Shown piece after piece: positions 1-8,949 of a stretch of 64,000 nucleotides of DNA. The stretch's first letter is position 1, and each line of letters opens with the position of its first letter. The notes beneath the pieces were generated by a model. It did not search any database. It worked only from the letters and a program-made list of their open reading frames with translations, and was not told the origin of the DNA. The DNA comes from Bacteroidia bacterium. Its GTDB lineage: Bacteria; Bacteroidota; Bacteroidia; J057. The stretch lies in the NCBI GenBank assembly GCA_041391665.1, contig JAWKNO010000002.1, positions 248,001-312,000 of the forward strand. The letters are read 5' to 3'. A program made the position numbers and the translations under genes.

Positions 1-645
1 AATCAGGTGCGTGAAGCTACTGCCCGAAATCAGAAGGTATTTGTCGAAACCTGTATTCAATATCTTTTGCTGGACGCTTCGCTGTATGAAAAAGATTTTG
101 AAGGTGCCAAATGGGTGATGAGCCCGCCGCTCCGACAGAAAAAAGATCAGCAAACGCTTTGGGCCGGGATCAATCAGGGACTGGTTCAGGTAGTTGCTAC
201 CGATCACTGTCCCTTTATGTGGGAACAGAAAAAAATGGGAGAAAAAGATTTCTCCAAAATTCCCAATGGCCATCCGGCCATTGAAAACAGGATGGAACTG
301 CTGTTCTCCGAAGGAGTGGCCAAAGGCCGTATCAGCCTCAACAAATTTGTGGAGGTTTCATCTGTCAATGCCGCCAAAATCTTCGGTATGTACCCGCGCA
401 AAGGCTGTATTGCGCCTGACGCTGATGCCGATATCGTTATTTTTGACCCCAACGAAAAACATGTCATCTCCGCAGCCACCCACCATATGAATGTGGATTA
501 CTCTGGATACGAAGGCTGGGAAGTAACCGGGAAGGTAAAAACAGTAATCCTGCGGGGGAAAGTTGCTATTGACAACGGAGAGGTGAAAATCTCCAAAGGT
601 TATGGCCGGTTTATCCGCCGAAATAAAGTCTCTAAAACCATTTGA
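1..645 (+). CDS. Dihydropyrimidinase (cyclic amidohydrolase), C-terminal part, cut by window start
   Basis: This enzyme hydrolyses dihydrouracil or dihydrothymine to the N-carbamoyl-beta-amino acid, the second step of reductive pyrimidine degradation, in the cytoplasm. The frame is open from base 1, so the N-terminal half with most metal ligands lies outside the window; about 214 of the usual 460 or so residues remain. The fragment shows TDHCPF (the Asp that ligates a metal in cyclic amidohydrolases), NGHPAIENRM and the family end with KGCIAPDADADIVIFDP. It is the first visible gene of an operon with the amidase, preT and preA, whose products carry out the flanking steps, which supports dihydropyrimidinase rather than a generic hydantoinase. 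The next gene starts about 19 bases after the stop. Confidence 0.92.
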   Translation, partial: NQVREATARNQKVFVETCIQYLLLDASLYEKDFEGAKWVMSPPLRQKKDQQTLWAGINQGLVQVVATDHCPFMWEQKKMGEKDFSKIPNGHPAIENRMELLFSEGVAKGRISLNKFVEVSSVNAAKIFGMYPRKGCIAPDADADIVIFDPNEKHVISAATHHMNVDYSGYEGWEVTGKVKTVILRGKVAIDNGEVKISKGYGRFIRRNKVSKTI

Positions 646-664
646 AATCACAAAAACTTATCCT

Positions 665-1531
665 ATGCCGAGAATTATTAAATCAGGCCTTATCCAGACC
701 AGCCTCGCCAAAACCGAGGGGGAGGGTACTATTGCTGAAATCAAAGAGGCAAACCTGCAAAAACATCTGCCATTTATTGATGCCGCTGGTAAACAGGGGG
801 TACAGATTCTCTGTCTTCAGGAGGTCTTTGATACGCCGTATTTCTGTCCCGGACAGGATCATGCCTGGTATGCCGCCGCTGAATCTGTCCCCGGCCCCAC
901 CACCGAACGCCTGGCTGAATACGCCAAAAAGTATCGGATGGTGATGATCATTCCACTTTTTGAAAAGGAGGCCCCGGGTTTTCTTTACAATACTGCCGCC
1001 GTCATTGACGCAGATGGAACCTACCTGGGTAAGTATCGCAAAAATCATATTCCTCATACCTCTGGTTTCTGGGAAAAGTTTTTTTTCCGCCCGGGCAACT
1101 TAGGCTATCCCGTATTTGAAACGGCTTACGCAAAGATTGGCGTGTATATTTGCTATGACCGCCATTTTCCCGACGGTGCGCGCATTCTGGGACTCAACGG
1201 GGCAGAGATTGTATATAATCCTTCGGCAACTGTTGCTGGGCTTTCGCAATATCTCTGGAAACTCGAACAGCCTGCGCATGCCGCTGCCAACGGTTATTTT
1301 ATGGGTTGCATCAATCGGGTAGGGGAAGAAAAACCCTGGGGAATTGGCCGTTTTTACGGAAGCTCTTATTTTGTAGATCCCAGGGGACAGATTTTTGCTC
1401 AGGCTTCAGAGACAGAAGATGAATTGCTGGTAGCCGAATTTGACCTCGACAAAATCGAAGAGGTGCGTTCTGTCTGGCAGTTTTTCCGCGACCGCCGCCC
1501 GGAAACGTATGGAAAGCTGACAGAGTTGTAA
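665..1531 (+). CDS. Beta-ureidopropionase / N-carbamoyl amidase of the nitrilase superfamily
   Basis: This cytoplasmic enzyme is expected to split N-carbamoyl-beta-alanine into beta-alanine, CO2 and ammonia, the third step of pyrimidine degradation. The 288-residue protein has the nitrilase Glu-Lys-Cys triad: Glu53 in CLQEVFDTPYF, Lys126 in KYRKNHIP and Cys163 in GVYICYDRHFPDGAR. The ATG at 665 was chosen over an upstream in-frame start at 602 because 602 lies inside the previous gene and homology begins at MPRIIKSGLIQTS. By sequence alone it could be an N-carbamoylputrescine amidase; its place between dihydropyrimidinase and preT/preA argues for ureidopropionase. Confidence 0.9.
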   Translation: MPRIIKSGLIQTSLAKTEGEGTIAEIKEANLQKHLPFIDAAGKQGVQILCLQEVFDTPYFCPGQDHAWYAAAESVPGPTTERLAEYAKKYRMVMIIPLFEKEAPGFLYNTAAVIDADGTYLGKYRKNHIPHTSGFWEKFFFRPGNLGYPVFETAYAKIGVYICYDRHFPDGARILGLNGAEIVYNPSATVAGLSQYLWKLEQPAHAAANGYFMGCINRVGEEKPWGIGRFYGSSYFVDPRGQIFAQASETEDELLVAEFDLDKIEEVRSVWQFFRDRRPETYGKLTEL

Positions 1532-1547
1532 TATCAAAAATGAGGGA

Positions 1548-2879
1548 ATGGCTGAATATAAACGACCGGTAAACCAGCAGGAATTCGAAGAGAATTTTGC
1601 GCATGTTCATCCGCTGATGAATGAAACTCAGGCCTATTACGAAAGTTCTCGCTGCCTGTATTGTTATGACGCGCCTTGCGTAAATGCCTGCCCGACGGGA
1701 ATCGACATTCCGCTGTTTATCCGGCAGATTCAAACCGGCAATGTCTCGGGGGCGGCAAAAACCATCTATGAAGATAATTTCTTCGGATTCGCATGCGGCA
1801 AAGTCTGTCCTACAGATGTACTCTGTGAAGGCGCTTGTGTGTACAACCATCAGGACGTAAAACCGATAGAAATCGGCAGGCTTCAGGCCTTCGCTACAGA
1901 TCATGTACTGGCTTTGGACAAACGACTGTTTACTTCCGGCAGACCCAATGGCTATCGCATAGCGGTCATAGGTGCAGGTCCTGCCGGAATTTCCTGCGCC
2001 TGCGAATTGCGCATGCTGGGGTATGAAGTGGACATTTTTGAGGCCAAAAATCAACCTTCAGGCCTGACAATTTACGGTGTTGCGCCGTATAAAATCTCTA
2101 ATGAACAGGCGCTCGCTGAAGTCAGATGGCTGGAAAAACAATTTGGTTTCCATATTCACTACGATCATCTGATAGAATCTGAAGACCAGCTCCGCCAGAT
2201 GGAAGAAACGTATGATGCGATTTTTCTCGGAATCGGACTTGGACTTACAAAATCTCTGAATCTGCCTGGTGAGGATCTGGAAAACAGCCTGGGAGCAGTA
2301 GAATTTATCGAAAATCTCAGAACCCTTCAACACAATGTTACTACCGGCAAAAAGGTAATTGTACTCGGCGGTGGGAATACCGCTATGGACGCGGCTTCTG
2401 AAGCGTCGCGTCTGGGATCCGAACAGGTCATCATCGCTTACCGGCGCGGAAAGCGCGAAATGAGTGCGTATTCGTTTGAGTATGAACTCGCAAAGCTGGT
2501 CGGTGCGAAAGGTCTATTTTATGTTCAGCCCATAGAAATTATCGGAACCACCCAGGTAGAAGGGGTGAAATTTGTGCGGCTGAGCGCAACAAGCGGACAA
2601 CTTACCCCTATTCCCGGCAGTGAATTTATCGAGTCCTGTGATATGGTAATACGCGCCACCGGACAGGAAAAACAGGTGCATTTTCTGGAACGGATCAAAG
2701 ACTTAAAATGGGACGGTAGTGGGAGAATAGAGATTGACACGCTGACATTTCAGACCGGCAACCCTCGTTATTTTGCTGCCGGAGATGCGGTCAATGGGGG
2801 GGCTGAAGTTGTAAATGCCGTAGCTGAAGGAAAAAAAGCAGCAAAAGGAATCCACGACTATTTATTTTTAGGGAAATAA
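1548..2879 (+). CDS. preT: Dihydropyrimidine dehydrogenase, flavin/NADH subunit PreT
   Basis: PreT takes electrons from NAD(P)H through FAD and iron-sulfur clusters and passes them to PreA, which reduces uracil or thymine. The 443-residue protein begins with the GltD-like domain carrying two Cys groups (Cys36, 39, 44, 48 in the CLYCYDAPC region and Cys83, 87, 93, 97 in the ACGKVCPTDVLCEGAC region). An FAD-binding GAGPAG follows near residue 142, then a second Rossmann motif GGGNTAMDAA and a C-terminal GDAVNGGAEVVNA flavin motif. It resembles the glutamate synthase small subunit, but there is no gltB here and preA follows after 4 bases, so PreT is the better call. Confidence 0.93.
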   Translation: MAEYKRPVNQQEFEENFAHVHPLMNETQAYYESSRCLYCYDAPCVNACPTGIDIPLFIRQIQTGNVSGAAKTIYEDNFFGFACGKVCPTDVLCEGACVYNHQDVKPIEIGRLQAFATDHVLALDKRLFTSGRPNGYRIAVIGAGPAGISCACELRMLGYEVDIFEAKNQPSGLTIYGVAPYKISNEQALAEVRWLEKQFGFHIHYDHLIESEDQLRQMEETYDAIFLGIGLGLTKSLNLPGEDLENSLGAVEFIENLRTLQHNVTTGKKVIVLGGGNTAMDAASEASRLGSEQVIIAYRRGKREMSAYSFEYELAKLVGAKGLFYVQPIEIIGTTQVEGVKFVRLSATSGQLTPIPGSEFIESCDMVIRATGQEKQVHFLERIKDLKWDGSGRIEIDTLTFQTGNPRYFAAGDAVNGGAEVVNAVAEGKKAAKGIHDYLFLGK

Positions 2880-2883
2880 CAGC

Positions 2884-4215
2884 ATGCCTGATTTATCAAT
2901 AAACCTTGCGGGAATTACTTCGCCTAATCCTTTCTGGCTGGCATCCGCACCGCCAACCAATTCTGGCTACCAGGTGATGAAAGCTTTTGATGCCGGATGG
3001 GGTGGTGCGGTATGGAAAACCATGGGCATTCCGATTGTCAATGTTTCGAGCCGCTATGGCAGCGTCAATTACCGCAATACGCGGATGATGGGTTTCAATA
3101 ATATTGAGCTGATTTCTGATCGCCCGCTCTCCGACAATCTCCGGGAAATTGAAGCAGTCAAAAAACGCTTTCCACACCATGCAGTGATTGCTTCGCTGAT
3201 GGTGGAAACCCGCGAACAATGGCATCAGATCGTGCGAGATGCTGAAAATGCAGGTGTTGACGGACATGAGTTGAATTTCGGCTGCCCGCATGGCATGTGT
3301 GAGCGGGGAATGGGATCTGCGGTAGGGCAGGAACCCAAAGTGCTCAAAACCATTGTTTCCTGGGTCATGGAAGTGGCCACTAAGCCTGTAATTGTAAAGT
3401 TGACACCCAATATCACCGATATTACCGTTCCGGCCATAGCGGCCTCGGAAGGCGGTGCAAATGCTATATCTCTGATCAATACTATCCAGAGCCTTACGGG
3501 AGTGGACATCGACTATTTTGTTCCCTATCCTGTTGTAGATGGAAAAAGCACACATGGGGGGTATTGCGGCCCGGCTGTCAAACCCATTGCCCTCAATATG
3601 GTGCGGGAATGTGCGGCACACCCTGAGGTGAAAATCCCCATTTCCGGTATTGGCGGAATTGAAAACTGGCGCGATGCAGTAGAGCATATTCTGCTAGGCG
3701 CAACTTCTGTTCAGGTGTGTACAGCCGTCATGCACTATGGATTTGGCATTATCCGGGAGATGGTGGCCGGGTTGGAAATGTATATGGTGGAGAAGGGGTT
3801 TGAGCGAATGGATGATTTTCGCGGAAAGGCACTCCCTAATGTTCAGCATTGGGAGGATCTGAACATGAATTATAAAGTCGTTGCTGAAATCAATCAGGAT
3901 AAATGTATTCAGTGTCAGCTGTGTTATACAGCCTGTGATGACGGGGCGCATCAGGCGATCGGTTTGAAGGGGGATTCGCGGATACCATTTGTGATAGAGG
4001 AAAATTGTGTGGGCTGTAATCTTTGTGCGCTGGTTTGCCCCGTGGAGGATTGTATCACCATGCAACGAAGAGACGATTTGCCAACTAAGACCTGGAAAGA
4101 TCGCGTTGCGTCAGGTGATATTCCGGTTAGCTTTGACGATCCGAAAGGGGGAGGCGTCGGGCATCATATTCCGGCTCCCGAAGAAGGTTTGGGGAAAATC
4201 AGAAACAGAAAATAA
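2884..4215 (+). CDS. preA: Dihydropyrimidine dehydrogenase, catalytic subunit PreA
   Basis: PreA reduces uracil and thymine to the 5,6-dihydro forms, the first step of the pathway encoded by this operon. The 443-residue protein has a dihydroorotate-dehydrogenase-like FMN barrel over about residues 1-320 (NFGCPHGMCERGMG, VKLTPNITDI, ISLINTIQSLTGVD, GGYCGPAVKP, PISGIGGI) and a two-cluster ferredoxin domain over about 335-395 (CIQCQLCYTAC and CVGCNLCALVC). It is probably translated together with preT, 4 bases upstream. The loop that carries the catalytic Cys in eukaryotic enzymes reads GSAVGQ here, with an extra Cys in HGMCERG; I could not check whether that is general in bacteria. Confidence 0.95.
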   Translation: MPDLSINLAGITSPNPFWLASAPPTNSGYQVMKAFDAGWGGAVWKTMGIPIVNVSSRYGSVNYRNTRMMGFNNIELISDRPLSDNLREIEAVKKRFPHHAVIASLMVETREQWHQIVRDAENAGVDGHELNFGCPHGMCERGMGSAVGQEPKVLKTIVSWVMEVATKPVIVKLTPNITDITVPAIAASEGGANAISLINTIQSLTGVDIDYFVPYPVVDGKSTHGGYCGPAVKPIALNMVRECAAHPEVKIPISGIGGIENWRDAVEHILLGATSVQVCTAVMHYGFGIIREMVAGLEMYMVEKGFERMDDFRGKALPNVQHWEDLNMNYKVVAEINQDKCIQCQLCYTACDDGAHQAIGLKGDSRIPFVIEENCVGCNLCALVCPVEDCITMQRRDDLPTKTWKDRVASGDIPVSFDDPKGGGVGHHIPAPEEGLGKIRNRK

Positions 4216-4261
4216 ATTCAGCTATTTTCGTGTATTATATATCTATGCTCTAACTACTATT

Positions 4262-4681
4262 ATGGATATTACTCAACTCTTTCAGCCGCTTACTTCTGCG
4301 CAGTTGCTCGTTGCGGCGTTTATTGCGATTTTGTTTCTTCAGTCAGGTATTGACAAGATCGTCGACCGGAAAGGGAATCTCTCCTGGCTGGGAGGGCACT
4401 TCGGCAATAGCCCATTGAAGAATATGGTTCCGTTGCTGCTTTCCGTCATCACAGTGTTTGAGGTGGCCTCCGGGTTGCTTTCAGCGGTTGGTGCGGGGCA
4501 GATCTTGTTTTCAGGGCAGACAGGCATTGCGTTGATTGGCGCACAGGTTGCTGCATTGAGTCTGGTTATGTTGTTTTTTGGCCAGCGTATGGCTAAAGAT
4601 TATGCAGGTGCGGCGATTCTGGTTCCTTATTTTATGCTGGCAATCGGTGGTATTTTACTCTTTTCATGGTCGGGTAACTGA
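4262..4681 (+). CDS. Small DoxX-like four-helix membrane protein
   Basis: This is a 139-residue hydrophobic protein with about four membrane segments (near residues 13-30, 55-78, 85-105 and 115-136). A DoxX-like pattern (LFLQSGIDKI in helix 1, a charged LSWLGGHFG loop) suggests the DoxX/DoxD superfamily, whose members are poorly understood membrane proteins. The start at 4262 (MDITQLFQP) is preferred because the frame upstream overlaps preA. It follows preA by 46 bases and the GNAT gene follows by 6 bases, so it may be co-transcribed with pyrimidine degradation, but no functional link is evident. Confidence 0.7.
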   Translation: MDITQLFQPLTSAQLLVAAFIAILFLQSGIDKIVDRKGNLSWLGGHFGNSPLKNMVPLLLSVITVFEVASGLLSAVGAGQILFSGQTGIALIGAQVAALSLVMLFFGQRMAKDYAGAAILVPYFMLAIGGILLFSWSGN

Positions 4682-4687
4682 TCGGAT

Positions 4688-5155
4688 ATGGTAGAAATCT
4701 TTCCGGCAATTACTGAACCTGCAATTGCTCAGATAAGAGAACTATTTGCCGAATACGCCGTGCTTCGCAACCACGACGCTGCGCTCGGCAATTTTCAGTA
4801 TGAATTGACTCATCTTCCCGGGAAATATGCGCCCCCTTCGGGTTGTGTATTGCTGGCAACCCTTGACTTTCAGCCCGCAGGTTGTATTGCATATCAACCA
4901 GTTGGCGAAGGTATTTGTGAAATGAAAAGAATGTTTGTGCGGCCATCTTTCCGCCGTCAGGGAATCGGCTCTAAGCTGATTGTAACGCTTCAGGAATATG
5001 CCGTGCAGCAAGGCTACCATACCATGCGACTGGATACACATCCCTGGATGAAAGATGCGCATAAACGCTATATCTCTATGGGCTTTTATGAGATCCCGCG
5101 ATACAACGAAAATCCCACACCGGGGATAAGATTTTTTGAGAAGATTATTGGCTGA
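4688..5155 (+). CDS. GNAT-family N-acetyltransferase
   Basis: This is a 155-residue GNAT-fold acyl-CoA N-acyltransferase of unknown substrate. The acetyl-CoA pyrophosphate loop is visible as RPSFRRQGIGSKLI at about residues 86-99 and is preceded by the strand GICEMKRMFV. Later motifs (YHTMRLDTHPWM, YISMGFYEIPRY) match the usual GNAT C-terminus. It starts 6 bases after the membrane protein. Its last 11 bases overlap, tail to tail, the end of the EnvC-like gene on the other strand. Confidence 0.88.
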   Translation: MVEIFPAITEPAIAQIRELFAEYAVLRNHDAALGNFQYELTHLPGKYAPPSGCVLLATLDFQPAGCIAYQPVGEGICEMKRMFVRPSFRRQGIGSKLIVTLQEYAVQQGYHTMRLDTHPWMKDAHKRYISMGFYEIPRYNENPTPGIRFFEKIIG

Positions 5156-6365
5156 TCATCCAGCGCTCCGGATCCATAAAAGTATCGGGTTCCTTGTAAA
5201 TCAGGAAGTTGAGAATAGTTTCCCCGGTTCGCTTGTCAGTCTTGACAACGCCGAGTTCGTCATTGGCGGAGACTTTTTGCCCTTCCGTTACAAAACTTTC
5301 TTCCAGATTTGCATAAACGGTGCGGTATTGTCCGTGTTCGACAATGATGATAACCCCGCCATTCATGGGAAGCTGTTTTACTCCGGTAACGATCCCTGTA
5401 TAAACTGACCGTACTCTCTGGTCTTTGGGGGTACGAATATAAATGCCTTCATTGTGGATCTGATTTCCAAAGGGATCTTCGGTTTTACCAAATTTCCCAA
5501 TGACAATCCCTTTTCCTGAGGGAACCGGCCAGACGAGGAAACCTTTGTTTTTGACAAATGATTTTGCGTAATCCACATCTGCACGGCCTGCGCCATCGGT
5601 TACATACGCGGCCTGCTGAATATTGGAGGAGGTTTCTGTTTTTTTGATCTGGGATTTTACGGTAGTCTGTTGTTGAGATACGGACTTACGGTAGTTTTTT
5701 TCTCTGGGTCGTACGGCCGCGAAATAATCGGTCTGTTTGCCTTTGGCTAAATGAAGACGGGCGATTTCTATTTGCTTTTCTTCCAAAAGCAACTCGTTTT
5801 CCAACATACTTTCCTGCAAATCCATACTTTTATTGGCCAGAAATAGTTGTGCCTGTTTGATCATCTGAATCTGCTGCTGGCGGTAGTGGCTAAACTGCTG
5901 GAAATATTGCGCCCGATAATATGCTTCCGAAATACTGCCAGAAGTGAGAATCGCGAGAAAAAAATTATCCCTGTCAAATGATTTATAAGTGATGTGGGCA
6001 GTTTTTGCGTAGTTTTCAAAAATTCCCGAAACATCTTCCTCCATCTGACAAATGATTTCGTTGAGTTTTTCTATTTCTGCTGATTGGGCGATCACCTCAT
6101 CATTGAGAATATCAATCAGCCGTTCTCTCAAGACAATCTGTTGATTGATGAGCCGAAGTTCGTTGACGGTTTTTTCTCTGTTTCCGGCTGTTTCTTCCAG
6201 CAACTGATCGGTGAGCCGAAGCTGTTTTTGAAGGGTCTCCCTTTCATCTACGGATTCTTCTGCAAATTCCTCCACAAATTCCTGGGCAAACAGATACCCG
6301 GGTAAAAAAATTACCCAGACAAAAAGGAGAAGTACCCCTATTCTATTTGCACAACATCCGCTCAT
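5145..6365 (-). CDS. EnvC-like coiled-coil protein with a degenerate M23 (LytM) domain
   Basis: This is a secreted or periplasmic protein of about 406 residues. A hydrophobic signal segment (IGVLLLFVWVIFLPGYLFAQ) is followed by a long coiled coil (about residues 30-230) and a C-terminal LytM fold (about 280-400). The zinc ligands of active M23 peptidases are not seen: the HxxxD motif reads HNEGIYI, the YxHL region reads YANL and the final HxH region reads LNFLIYKEP. By analogy with EnvC it is likely a non-catalytic activator of peptidoglycan amidases. The start at 6365 (MSGCC) overlaps the DUF4292 gene by 23 bases; a start at 6398 is also open. The dut-TPR-DUF4292-EnvC order recurs in Bacteroidota. 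Confidence 0.85.
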   Translation of the reverse strand: MSGCCANRIGVLLLFVWVIFLPGYLFAQEFVEEFAEESVDERETLQKQLRLTDQLLEETAGNREKTVNELRLINQQIVLRERLIDILNDEVIAQSAEIEKLNEIICQMEEDVSGIFENYAKTAHITYKSFDRDNFFLAILTSGSISEAYYRAQYFQQFSHYRQQQIQMIKQAQLFLANKSMDLQESMLENELLLEEKQIEIARLHLAKGKQTDYFAAVRPREKNYRKSVSQQQTTVKSQIKKTETSSNIQQAAYVTDGAGRADVDYAKSFVKNKGFLVWPVPSGKGIVIGKFGKTEDPFGNQIHNEGIYIRTPKDQRVRSVYTGIVTGVKQLPMNGGVIIIVEHGQYRTVYANLEESFVTEGQKVSANDELGVVKTDKRTGETILNFLIYKEPDTFMDPERWMISQ

Positions 6366-7125
6366 AATTGTCAGCCGAACCCAGCACAAATGAAACATCG
6401 CCGGGGTTTATCTGAATTTTTTTATGTTGAAGCTCAAAAGAAACTTGTGAAGGTGCCGAAACTGAAATGCGGGTAGTCATTGGAATTGTCGTACCTCCAT
6501 TTTCTTCAAAGTCCTGATAAGTTATCTGTGATTCCTGATTTTTTAAAGCGTTTTTTGCTTCAATTGTTACGACCTTATGAAGCTTGGTATCAATGAAATA
6601 AGCAAAATCCGTTCCTGATTCCACCCCTCTGAAAATACGCGGGTTTGTTACCTTTTTGTCTGCCGTAATTTTTTCCGGAATCGGGTGATAATTGCCCAGA
6701 AGGAGATCCTGAAGCATAGAAAAGTTGGCTTCCAGGCCTGTGTATTCGGTAGCGAGATGGTAGTCGCAGGCGATAAACGTTTTGTTGATTTTGTCCATGA
6801 CAAATACAGAATCCGGGGTAATGAGAATTCTGGCAGCTTCCACAATTTTGGAAACCCGGATGAGGATCATGCTGTCTTTGGCAATATTGATCCGGTATTG
6901 TACGCTCATTCCCGAGATATTGGCCTCAGGGATATTCAAAATCGACTTTCCGGAGATCGTTAATTCGTCAAACTGAACAGTTTCTGCTTCTGTTTTGTTG
7001 AGTATCATGCGCCATCCACTGCCGGCGTTTTCTTCGTCCGTGGTGTTTTTTAATCCTTTGCACGCACTGAGGGTCATTAAGGGGAGAATCAATGCCCACC
7101 AGAAGTAATTTATTCGAATCAACAT
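6343..7125 (-). CDS. DUF4292 family lipoprotein
   Basis: This is a 260-residue lipoprotein with the N-terminal signal MLIRINYFWWALILPLMTL and lipobox LSAC, so it should be anchored in a membrane facing the periplasm. The rest looks like a LolA/LppX-type beta-rich fold (SGKSILNIPEANISGMSVQYR, then ILITPDSVFVMDKINKTF), matching DUF4292 as known in Bacteroidota next to a TPR lipoprotein. A role in envelope lipid or lipoprotein handling is plausible from the fold but not shown. It lies 74 bases after the TPR gene and overlaps the start of the EnvC-like gene. Confidence 0.8.
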   Translation of the reverse strand: MLIRINYFWWALILPLMTLSACKGLKNTTDEENAGSGWRMILNKTEAETVQFDELTISGKSILNIPEANISGMSVQYRINIAKDSMILIRVSKIVEAARILITPDSVFVMDKINKTFIACDYHLATEYTGLEANFSMLQDLLLGNYHPIPEKITADKKVTNPRIFRGVESGTDFAYFIDTKLHKVVTIEAKNALKNQESQITYQDFEENGGTTIPMTTRISVSAPSQVSFELQHKKIQINPGDVSFVLGSADNYERMLCK

Positions 7126-7199
7126 TCAGTCAGGGATCTGGTTTATGAAATTGAGATACACAAATTGTATGCTACATTTGTTCAAACGCGCGAATATAG

Positions 7200-8933
7200 T
7201 CATTGGTCTTGTAATTTTATCTCAATTTGCAGGTCTTTAGCGCCCTTTTCCTGTGCTTTTTTCCATTGTACTATGGCCTCATCCTTACGTCCGAGTTTTA
7301 ATAATGTGTCTCCATAGTGCTCAAATATTATGGGAGAATCTGCTGTAGCCGTCGCTTTTTCCAGCCATTTGGCAGCTTCTGCGTATTGCCCTTCCTGATA
7401 CAATATCCAGCCATAGGTATCTTGATAGGAGACCTGGTTTGGGCTGAGTTTTAATGCTTTTTCAGCCAGTGATTTGGCTTTGGGTAGCTTGTCGCCTCTC
7501 AGGGAAAGGTAGTACGCATAATTATTCAGAATAAAAGGATCGTCGGGTGTTAGCTCAAGCGCTTTTTCGTAGTTTTGATCAGATTCTGTATAGTTGTTCT
7601 GGAAGTGATAGATTTTTCCGAGTTCGGCGTAAACCTGCGCCATCAAATCATGGTCTTTGGATCCGATTTTTTTGATTTTCTCAAATGAACGGATCGCCTG
7701 AGGGTATCTGTTGGTATAGGAAGCGGAAATACCATGAAAGAAAAGAAACTGTTCCTGATTGGGAAAATATTCGAGTGCTTCCCCGGCATCTTCATAAAGC
7801 CTGTCGAAGTTTTCATCCTCAAGCGAGGTTTCCAACAATTCCATCCATGTTTCGGTATTGGAGGGTTCTATTTCGAGTGATTTCCGGTAATAAACCCTAG
7901 CTGAATCGATCTGCTTTTCAATGAAAAACAGTTTTCCCTGAATAACATAGGATTTGGCTGAACCCGGGTGTGTCTGATTAAAAATGCCGGCAAGTGTTTG
8001 GATTCTCGGTAAGATTTCCGGCTCACCTTCCACATACTGCAGCAATCCGGAAATCAGGTTCATTTTAAAATCAGGATCAATATCGGGATTTTGGAATGCG
8101 CGGAACAGAAATGCGTCTGACTTTTCGAGGTTTCCGGTAGATTTGTAGTATTCGGCCAGGGAAAGGAGGGCAAACCCATTTCCCGGTTCTTTTTCGAGCA
8201 ATTGCTCCATCGTTTGAATGGCAGCAAGATTTTGTCCGGATTTCTGATAAGCTTCGATTTTTAGTTGGTAATAACGCGGCTCATCTTCGTTCATGTCGAT
8301 CAACGCCTGAGCTGCCTGGACGGCATTTTCGTATTGTTTGCTCCTGTCGTAAATCTGGTATTTTCTCAGCGTGGTTTCTTCATTGGGCCCGGTCTGAGCT
8401 TCTATTGACTGCAACTGTGCGACTGCCTTTTCTATTTTATTGTTTTGCATGTAAAGCTCTGCCAGGCGGAGGCGGTCATCAAAACGTTGGGGGAAAGTAT
8501 TTACGATGGACTCCTGTACGGCGACAGAGTTTTCGTAGTCACCTTTAAATTCGTAGGCTTTCTGCAGCAGGCTGTAATACCAGTAGTTTCCCGACTCTTT
8601 TTCTATTGCAGATTTTGCATAACGGATTGCACGATCATAGTCGCGTTTTTCCATGGCAAGCCTGCCGACATTGTACATCGCTGCATGGTTGGCCGGGTCC
8701 TTAGATAAAACCTCTTCAAAGAGACCTTCCGCCGCAGAATAATCGCCGCGCATCAGTTGTGTACAGGCTTCCACGTACAGCTGTTCAATTTGAAGACCAG
8801 ATGCACCGGCTACTTCAGGCTTAAATGGGGGGGGCGTTGTATTCCCCGAAACAGATTTCGAACCTTTACAGCCCCAAAGCCCTAACATCAGACTGGCTGT
8901 CCCTATATAAAAAAACCAATTCCTTATCCTCAT
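7200..8933 (-). CDS. TPR-repeat lipoprotein
   Basis: This 577-residue protein starts at MRIRNWFFYIGTASLMLGLWGC, a lipoprotein signal with Cys in the lipobox. Nearly the whole mature part consists of tetratricopeptide repeats (for example AMYNVGRLAMEKRDYDRAI, VYAELGKIYHFQNNYTESD, ILYQEGQYAEAAKWLEKA), roughly a dozen helix pairs. It is probably a periplasmic scaffold. The start at 8933 is preferred over one at 9041 because the signal peptide begins there and the longer form would run into dut. The gene follows dut by 16 bases in an envelope-related operon with the DUF4292 and EnvC-like genes. Confidence 0.88.
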   Translation of the reverse strand: MRIRNWFFYIGTASLMLGLWGCKGSKSVSGNTTPPPFKPEVAGASGLQIEQLYVEACTQLMRGDYSAAEGLFEEVLSKDPANHAAMYNVGRLAMEKRDYDRAIRYAKSAIEKESGNYWYYSLLQKAYEFKGDYENSVAVQESIVNTFPQRFDDRLRLAELYMQNNKIEKAVAQLQSIEAQTGPNEETTLRKYQIYDRSKQYENAVQAAQALIDMNEDEPRYYQLKIEAYQKSGQNLAAIQTMEQLLEKEPGNGFALLSLAEYYKSTGNLEKSDAFLFRAFQNPDIDPDFKMNLISGLLQYVEGEPEILPRIQTLAGIFNQTHPGSAKSYVIQGKLFFIEKQIDSARVYYRKSLEIEPSNTETWMELLETSLEDENFDRLYEDAGEALEYFPNQEQFLFFHGISASYTNRYPQAIRSFEKIKKIGSKDHDLMAQVYAELGKIYHFQNNYTESDQNYEKALELTPDDPFILNNYAYYLSLRGDKLPKAKSLAEKALKLSPNQVSYQDTYGWILYQEGQYAEAAKWLEKATATADSPIIFEHYGDTLLKLGRKDEAIVQWKKAQEKGAKDLQIEIKLQDQ

Positions 8934-8949
8934 GGCTAATAAATTATGA

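Noticed and set aside
1311..2054. Minus-strand open frame over the amidase-preT junction
   Set aside because: It covers two strongly supported genes on the other strand and encodes no known motif.
2896..3687. Long open frame on the minus strand inside preA
   Set aside because: Antisense shadow of preA; no start signal and no recognisable domain.
2884..4215. Loss of the catalytic Cys of dihydropyrimidine dehydrogenase in PreA (GSAVGQ)
   Set aside because: I recall bacterial PreA proteins with a similar loop but could not verify this, so I do not call it a defect.
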